A stretch of 64,000 nucleotides of DNA from Rhodospirillaceae bacterium LM-1 (GTDB lineage: Bacteria; Pseudomonadota; Alphaproteobacteria; Rhodospirillales; WMHbin7). Shown one piece after another: positions 58,724 through 64,000 of the stretch; position 1 is the first letter of the stretch; every line of letters begins with the position of its first letter. The notes beneath the pieces are model-generated. The model did no database searches, was not told where the DNA came from, and saw nothing but the letters and a program-made list of their open reading frames with translations. The stretch covers positions 318,501-382,500 of the forward strand of contig CACUVI010000012.1 of assembly GCA_902725215.1 (NCBI GenBank), written 5' to 3'. A program made the translations under genes and the position numbers.

Positions 58724-60169
58724 ATGATCCATCAGGGGGAATTTGAAGTCGTGCAGGGAATGCCTGACCAGAACGTGACGGGATTGACTGCCGATTCAAG
58801 ATTGGCTGGCCCCGGCTTTCTGTTCGCGGCCCTGCCGGGCCTGAACGTCGATGGCCGCGCATTCATTCCCCAGGCTTTGGCCCAGGGGGCTTCCACCATT
58901 CTGGCGCCGCCGGGCACGCAGCTTCCCATCGGTGCCAAGGCCTGCTTGCTGATTCACCGCGAACCCAGGCAAGCGCTGGCCCGCTTGGCGGCGCGCTTTT
59001 ACGGCGCCCAGCCGCAAACCGTGGCCGCCGTGACCGGCACCAACGGAAAAACCTCGACCGTGACGTTCCTGCGCCATATTTGGACAAACCGCCATTTCAA
59101 GGCGGCCAGTCTGGGCACGCTGGGGCTGGTCGGCCCCGGTCATGCGGGCGGCGAAAGCCTAACCACGCCCGACCCGGTGGCGTTGCATGCCGTTCTGGCG
59201 CAATTGGCCGGCGAGGGCGTCACCCATCTGGCGATGGAGGCTTCCAGCCACGGGCTTGATCAGTTCCGCCTGGATGGCGTTCGTCTTCGCGCCGCCGCCT
59301 TCACCAATCTCAGCCGCGATCATCTGGATTATCACAAGGATATGGCCAGCTATCTGGCGGCCAAGTCGCGCTTGTTCTCGGAATTGCTGACGGACGGCGG
59401 CGTTGCCGTGCTGAACGCCGACATTCCTGAATTCGAAACATTGCGGTCGCTGGCGCACAATCGCCGCCTGCATGTGATCGATTATGGACGCCAAGCAACG
59501 GCGCTGAAACTGCATTCGGTTGATGCGCAGGGCGAGGGATTGCGTCTGTCCTTGGATGTGCTGGGCAGTCGCCATCTGATTTTGTTGCCGGTGGCGGGCG
59601 GCTTCCAGGCCATGAACGCCCTGGCCGCCCTGGGGCTTGCTGTGGCGACGGGGCTTCTGGCCGATCATGCGTTGGAGGCTTTGGAGACCGTCGAGTCCGT
59701 GCCGGGGCGCATGCAACTGGCGGCCGTCACGGCCCAGGATGCCGCCATCTATGTCGATTACGCCCACACGCCGGATGCGCTTTCGACGGCGCTGATCAAT
59801 CTGCGTCCGCATGCCAGGGGCAGGCTTGCCGTCGTCTTCGGTTGCGGCGGCGACCGCGATCCCGGCAAGCGCGCCTTGATGGGCGAGATCGCCGCCAACC
59901 TCGCCGACCGCGCCTATGTGACCGACGACAATCCGCGCGGCGAAGATCCCGCCCTGATCCGCAAGGCGATTCTGTCCGGCTGTCCGACCGGCGTGGAGAT
60001 TGCCGACCGCGGCGAGGCGATCGCCACTGCGGTGGCCGACCTTAAAAATGGCGACGTTCTATTGATCGCAGGCAAGGGCCACGAAACCTATCAAATCGTA
60101 GGTTCGCAAAAAATCGCATTCGACGATGTGGCCGAAGCCAAGCGGGCCGTTGAAAGGCGAGGCAAGTGA
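58724..60169 (+). CDS. murE: UDP-MurNAc-tripeptide synthetase MurE (meso-DAP adding)
   Basis: A 481-residue Mur ligase. VTGTNGKTSTVTFLRH is the P-loop, SLTTPDPVALH the UDP-MurNAc site, and DDNPRGEDP carries the DNPR motif that selects meso-diaminopimelate, so the wall is of the meso-DAP type. The start at 58724, 1 bp after the ftsI stop, is preferred over an internal Met (58760), but no strong ribosome binding site is visible, so the first ~12 residues are uncertain. The stop overlaps murF. Confidence 0.94.
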   Translation: MIHQGEFEVVQGMPDQNVTGLTADSRLAGPGFLFAALPGLNVDGRAFIPQALAQGASTILAPPGTQLPIGAKACLLIHREPRQALARLAARFYGAQPQTVAAVTGTNGKTSTVTFLRHIWTNRHFKAASLGTLGLVGPGHAGGESLTTPDPVALHAVLAQLAGEGVTHLAMEASSHGLDQFRLDGVRLRAAAFTNLSRDHLDYHKDMASYLAAKSRLFSELLTDGGVAVLNADIPEFETLRSLAHNRRLHVIDYGRQATALKLHSVDAQGEGLRLSLDVLGSRHLILLPVAGGFQAMNALAALGLAVATGLLADHALEALETVESVPGRMQLAAVTAQDAAIYVDYAHTPDALSTALINLRPHARGRLAVVFGCGGDRDPGKRALMGEIAANLADRAYVTDDNPRGEDPALIRKAILSGCPTGVEIADRGEAIATAVADLKNGDVLLIAGKGHETYQIVGSQKIAFDDVAEAKRAVERRGK

Positions 60170-61584
60170 TGCGCGGTTTGTGGACCTCCGAGGATTTGTC
60201 GAAGGCGACCGGCGTTCAAATGGCGTCCGGCATCGTGGCGGGCGGCGTTTCCATCGACACGCGAAGCCTGAATGAAGGTGATCTGTTCATAGCCTTGCGT
60301 GGCGAGAACATGGACGGGCACGAATTTGCAAGGCAAGCGGAAGAAAAGAAGGCCGCTGCCATTCTGGCCGACCATCCGATTCCCGGCGTCAGTCTGCCAC
60401 AAATCGTGGTTAGCGACACCTTCCAGGCTCTGCGCAACCTTGCCAGCTTTGCCGTTTCCAGAAGCCTAGCCAAACGCATCGCCGTTACTGGCAGCGTTGG
60501 CAAGACGGGAACCAAGGAAATGCTGGCCCTGGCCTTGTCGGCCCAGGCGCCTGTACACGCCACCCAAGGGAATCTCAATAATCACTATGGACTGCCGCTG
60601 ACCTTGGCCCGCATGCCCCAGGACGCCGCCTATGCCGTTCTTGAAATGGGCATGAACCATGCCGGGGAAATCACGCCGCTTTCCGAGCTTGCCAAGCCGC
60701 AGGTTGCCGTCGTCACCACGGTCGAGCCAGTGCATATCGAGTTCTTCCCAACGCTTTCGGCCATTGCCGAGGCGAAGGCCGAAATCTTCAAGGGCATGTC
60801 GGCGGGCGGCATTGCCGTCTTGAACCGCGACAACCCCTTCTTTGGGCTGCTGGCCAGAAGAGCGCGCGAGCACGGCGCCCGCGTGATCAGCTTTGGCGGC
60901 CACATCGAGTCCGAATTCAGGCTTTTGCACAGCGAGATCGTCGGCGCTTCCACGGAAGTTCTGGCCTTGGCTGGCGAGAAGCCGCTGGCCTATCGCATCG
61001 GCGTGCCCGGCCATCATTGGGCGGTCAACAGCCTGGCGGTGCTGGCGGCGTTGCATGCTGTGGGCGCCGATACAGCCAAGGGTGCGCAAAGCCTGCAAGC
61101 CATGACGCCGCCCAAGGGACGCGGCGCAAGGCGCGAGATCGAGATTGCGCAAGGCAAAACCTTCGAACTGATCGATGAAAGCTACAACGCCAGCCCTGCA
61201 TCGATGAAGGCGGCGATTGTCACGCTGGCCCAGATACGGCTTCAGGGCAAGGGACGGCGCATCGCCGTGCTGGGCGACATGTTGGAGCTGGGCACGCAGG
61301 GTCCCGCCCTGCATCGCGGCTTGAAAACGGTTTTGGAAGAAGCGGGGATCGATCGCGTCTATACCGCTGGCCCGTTGATGGAAGGCCTGTTTGAAGAATT
61401 GCCGCAGCCGATGCGCGCAGGGCATGCCGCCAACTCGGCAGAGTTGGCCCCCTTGGTGGCGGCGCATGTGCAGGCGGGCGACATTGTCATGGTGAAAGGC
61501 TCGGCGGGCAGCCGCATGGGCCGCGTGGTCGAAGCGCTGGAGCGGCCCAAGGGCGTTCAGGCGCAGGCCGCAAACGGTCATTAG
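60169..61584 (+). CDS. murF: UDP-MurNAc-pentapeptide ligase MurF
   Basis: A 471-residue Mur ligase. The P-loop is in [26 protein letters not shown] the magnesium-binding region, and [14 protein letters not shown] and GDMLELG are the C-terminal domain motifs. MurF adds D-Ala-D-Ala to UDP-MurNAc-tripeptide. The ATG at 60169 overlaps the last base of the murE stop codon; a GTG at 60166 is also in frame. The gene is followed by mraY after 10 bp. Confidence 0.95.
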   Translation: MRGLWTSEDLSKATGVQMASGIVAGGVSIDTRSLNEGDLFIALRGENMDGHEFARQAEEKKAAAILADHPIPGVSLPQIVVSDTFQALRNLASFAVSRSLAKRIAVTGSVGKTGTKEMLALALSAQAPVHATQGNLNNHYGLPLTLARMPQDAAYAVLEMGMNHAGEITPLSELAKPQVAVVTTVEPVHIEFFPTLSAIAEAKAEIFKGMSAGGIAVLNRDNPFFGLLARRAREHGARVISFGGHIESEFRLLHSEIVGASTEVLALAGEKPLAYRIGVPGHHWAVNSLAVLAALHAVGADTAKGAQSLQAMTPPKGRGARREIEIAQGKTFELIDESYNASPASMKAAIVTLAQIRLQGKGRRIAVLGDMLELGTQGPALHRGLKTVLEEAGIDRVYTAGPLMEGLFEELPQPMRAGHAANSAELAPLVAAHVQAGDIVMVKGSAGSRMGRVVEALERPKGVQAQAANGH

Positions 61585-61594
61585 GAGAAAGACG

Positions 61595-62683
61595 GTGCTT
61601 TATAATCTCCTCTACCCCCTTGCGGACGAACTGGCCGTCCTGAACCTGTTCAAGTATCTCACCTTCCGCACGGGCGGCGCCGTGATTACCGGATTGATCG
61701 TGGCCCTGCTGTTCGGCCCGTCGATGATCCGCTGGCTGCGCAGGAAGCAGAAGGAAGGCCAGCCCATCCGCGACGACGGCCCGGAATCGCACATTCTGAC
61801 CAAGAAGGGCACGCCCACCATGGGCGGCATTCTGATCTTGCTGGCGCTGACCGTTTCAACGCTTTTGTGGGCCGATCTTAAGAACGGCTATGTGTGGGCC
61901 GTGCTGCTGGTCACCATCGGCTATGGGTTGATTGGCTTCATGGACGATTTTCTGAAGGTCACCAAGCGCAACAGCAAGGGCCTGCCCGGCAAGCTGAAGC
62001 TGGTCTGCCAGATCGTGATCGCCATCGTGGCGGTCAGCTGGATCATGGCTCTGACGCGCGAGCCGCTGACCGACGCCCTGATGATCCCCTTCACCAAGAA
62101 CTTCTCGATCGATTTGGGTTGGCTGTATATGCCCTTTGCCGTTTTCGTCATTGTGGGCGCCTCCAACTCCGTGAACCTGACCGACGGCCTTGACGGTCTG
62201 GCCATCGTGCCGGTGATCATCGCCGCCAGCGTGTTCGCGCTGATCGCCTATCTGGTCGGCCACGCCGTCTTCGCCAATTACCTGCAAATCCAGAATATCC
62301 CCGGTTCGGGCGAATTGTCGGTGTTCTGCGGCGCTCTGGTGGGCGCCGGCATCGGATTCCTGTGGTTCAACGCCCCGCCCGCCATGGTCTTCATGGGCGA
62401 TACCGGATCGCTGGCCATGGGCGGCGCCTTGGGCGCGGTCGGCGTGGTGACGCATCACGAAATCGTCTTGGCGATCGTGGGCGGCCTGTTCGTGCTGGAA
62501 ACCGTGTCGGTGATCGTGCAGGTCGCATCCTTCAAGCTGACCGGCAGACGCGTGTTTCGCATGGCGCCCCTGCATCATCATTTTGAAAAGAAGGGCTGGG
62601 CCGAGCCGACCATCGTCATCCGATTCTGGATCATCGCTGGCGTTCTGGCCCTAATTGGCCTTTCGACCCTGAAGCTGAGGTAG
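61595..62683 (+). CDS. mraY: Phospho-MurNAc-pentapeptide transferase MraY
   Basis: A 362-residue membrane enzyme with about ten helices. Catalytic and signature segments are present: [27 protein letters not shown] (DD motif), [13 protein letters not shown] and [12 protein letters not shown] (HHH). MraY makes lipid I from UDP-MurNAc-pentapeptide and undecaprenyl phosphate. Translation starts at a GTG (61595) with AGGAG about 8 bases before it. Confidence 0.97.
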   Translation: MLYNLLYPLADELAVLNLFKYLTFRTGGAVITGLIVALLFGPSMIRWLRRKQKEGQPIRDDGPESHILTKKGTPTMGGILILLALTVSTLLWADLKNGYVWAVLLVTIGYGLIGFMDDFLKVTKRNSKGLPGKLKLVCQIVIAIVAVSWIMALTREPLTDALMIPFTKNFSIDLGWLYMPFAVFVIVGASNSVNLTDGLDGLAIVPVIIAASVFALIAYLVGHAVFANYLQIQNIPGSGELSVFCGALVGAGIGFLWFNAPPAMVFMGDTGSLAMGGALGAVGVVTHHEIVLAIVGGLFVLETVSVIVQVASFKLTGRRVFRMAPLHHHFEKKGWAEPTIVIRFWIIAGVLALIGLSTLKLR

Positions 62684-62687
62684 ACCG

Positions 62688-64000
62688 ATGATCGATCTTC
62701 CCTTTCTGAAAGGTCATGTGGCGGCGGTGATGGGGCTGGGACGTTCGGGTCTGTCGGCGGCCAAGGCGTTGTTGGCCTCGGGCGCTGAGGTCTGGGCCTG
62801 GGACGACAAGGAAGAGACGCGCGAAAGTGCTAGGAAGGCGGGCATTCCCCTGGTCAATCTGGCTTCTTGCGATTGGAAGCGCCCCGAGATCGTGGTTTGG
62901 AGTCCCGGCATCCCGCACACTTGGCCCAGGCCGCATCCGATCGCCGAACTGGCCAGGAAGGCGGGAAGGCCCATTTTGTGCGACATCGACTTGCTGCTGC
63001 GCGCCAGGAGCGAAGCGTCCTATGTCGCCATCACCGGCACCAACGGCAAATCGACCACGACCTCGCTGATCGGGCACATCTTCAAGAAGGCCGGGCGCAA
63101 GGTGGCGGTTGGCGGCAATCTGGGAACTCCGGCGCTTGATCTGGAACCTTTGAGCAGCCAGGGCACCTATGTGCTGGAATTGTCTTCCTACCAGTTGGAA
63201 TTGGTGCCGTCGGCGGGTTTCGGCGTCGCCGTACTGTTGAACATGACCCCCGACCATCTGGGTCGCCATGGCGGCATGGATGGCTATATCGCCGCCAAGC
63301 GGCGCATCTTCGACAATCAGGCGCCGCCCGCCACCGCCATCGTTGGCATCGACGACGAACATGGCAGGCGCATCTGTTCCGAACTGAAGGCGCTGGCCCG
63401 TTCCGTGGTGCCCATCTCGGCCGAAACTAAGGTGAAAGGCGGGGTGCATGCCGCGAATGGACTTTTGGTGGATGACCGCAAGGGGCAGAACGAAACCGTG
63501 ATCGATTTGAACAGCGTGCGAACGCTGCCCGGTCGCCATAACTGGCAGAACGCCGCCGCCGCCTATGCCGCCGCCACGGAATCGGGTTTGGATCAAGGCG
63601 CCGTGGTCGAAGCGATCCGCAGCTTTCCCGGATTGGCCCACCGTCAGGAATTCGTGGGCATCAATGATGGCGTGCGTTTCGTCAACGACAGCAAGGCCAC
63701 CAATGCCGACGCCGCCGAAAAGGCGTTGGTCTGCTATGACGCGATCTATTGGATATTGGGGGGCCAAGCCAAGGAAGGCGGCATCGATTCCCTATCCGAA
63801 CATTTTGGGCGCGTGCGCCACGCCTTCCTGATCGGCGAAGCCGCCCTTTCCTTTGCGCATTCATTGGAGGGTCTGGCCGATTACACGCATTGCGGCGATC
63901 TGGCAACGGCAACACAGGCCGCTTATGAAATGGCAAGGCAAGAAGGCATCGAAGGGGCGGTCGTTCTTTTGTCGCCCGCCTGCGCCAGTTGGGACCAGTT
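62688..64000 (+). CDS. murD: UDP-MurNAc-L-Ala:D-Glu ligase MurD (3' partial)
   Basis: The gene starts with ATG 62688, 4 bp after mraY, and runs off the right edge, with 437 residues visible. The Rossmann-like start VAAVMGLGRSGLSAAKAL, the P-loop AITGTNGKSTTTSLIGH (about residue 115), HRQEFV and NDSKATNADA, and LLSPACASWDQ are MurD features. MurD adds D-glutamate. Only the last few residues are missing. The frame is open across the whole visible stretch. Confidence 0.95.
   Translation, partial: MIDLPFLKGHVAAVMGLGRSGLSAAKALLASGAEVWAWDDKEETRESARKAGIPLVNLASCDWKRPEIVVWSPGIPHTWPRPHPIAELARKAGRPILCDIDLLLRARSEASYVAITGTNGKSTTTSLIGHIFKKAGRKVAVGGNLGTPALDLEPLSSQGTYVLELSSYQLELVPSAGFGVAVLLNMTPDHLGRHGGMDGYIAAKRRIFDNQAPPATAIVGIDDEHGRRICSELKALARSVVPISAETKVKGGVHAANGLLVDDRKGQNETVIDLNSVRTLPGRHNWQNAAAAYAAATESGLDQGAVVEAIRSFPGLAHRQEFVGINDGVRFVNDSKATNADAAEKALVCYDAIYWILGGQAKEGGIDSLSEHFGRVRHAFLIGEAALSFAHSLEGLADYTHCGDLATATQAAYEMARQEGIEGAVVLLSPACASWDQ

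Overview
The window is about 64 kb of GC-rich chromosome from an alphaproteobacterium, most likely of the Rhodospirillales (Magnetospirillum/Rhodospirillum type). This placement is an inference. It rests on the flagellar run fliQ-fliR-flhB overlapping a CckA-type hybrid kinase, the SUV3-like helicase / S4 protein / 7Fe ferredoxin / CarD order, a RuBisCO-like protein paired with a cupin, a GTTC-N7-GTTC SOS box at recA, and a meso-DAP type division and cell-wall cluster. The first gene (HTH antitoxin-like) and the last gene (murD) are cut by the window edges.

Layout. 1-5.8 kb: HTH protein, SUV3-like helicase, S4 protein, TerC protein, ferredoxin, CarD and a phosphatase-fold protein that has lost its metal ligands. 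5.8-11.8 kb: LEA2-type lipoprotein, MgtC-like protein behind a perfect 28-bp palindrome, REC-EAL protein, Kef-type antiporter, and an RLP-cupin pair that fits a methylthioadenosine-to-isoprenoid salvage shunt. 12-17 kb: one very large FecR/RTX/nidogen-domain secreted protein. 17-22.5 kb: clpS-clpA, a LysE-type exporter and a two-domain oxidoreductase. 22.5-24.2 kb: an AT-rich island of three overlapping unknown genes, one with an HTH. 24.2-27.2 kb: a small membrane protein, htpG with a heat-shock promoter, and an H1-like Lys/Ala protein. 27.2-33.3 kb: flgB-flgC-fliE-fliQ-fliR-flhB-cckA. 33.4-38.8 kb: recA, alaS and an SLC13-type permease. 38.8-40.4 kb: a FitAB/VapBC-type pair, GGGGTCAG repeats and an AT-rich orphan, next to the 3' end of tRNA-Leu(CAA). 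40.5-46.2 kb: DedA-like protein, DsbB, HNH nuclease, GluQ-RS, small proteins, M48 lipoprotein, REP-like hairpins and cobA. 46.3-54.6 kb: uvrB behind two TlpA-like thioredoxins; divergently argH-lptM-lysA; then thiD and glmM on the minus strand. 55-64 kb: mraZ-rsmH-ftsL-ftsI-murE-murF-mraY-murD, preceded by an array of CCCA boxes spaced at 10 bp that looks like the MraZ operator.

Most of the window is housekeeping. Accessory or less usual content is concentrated in the RLP-cupin pair, the giant RTX protein, the AT-rich three-gene island, the tRNA-Leu flank, the pseudo-phosphatase beside carD and several regulatory palindromes. All calls come from reading the sequence only; no database search was run.
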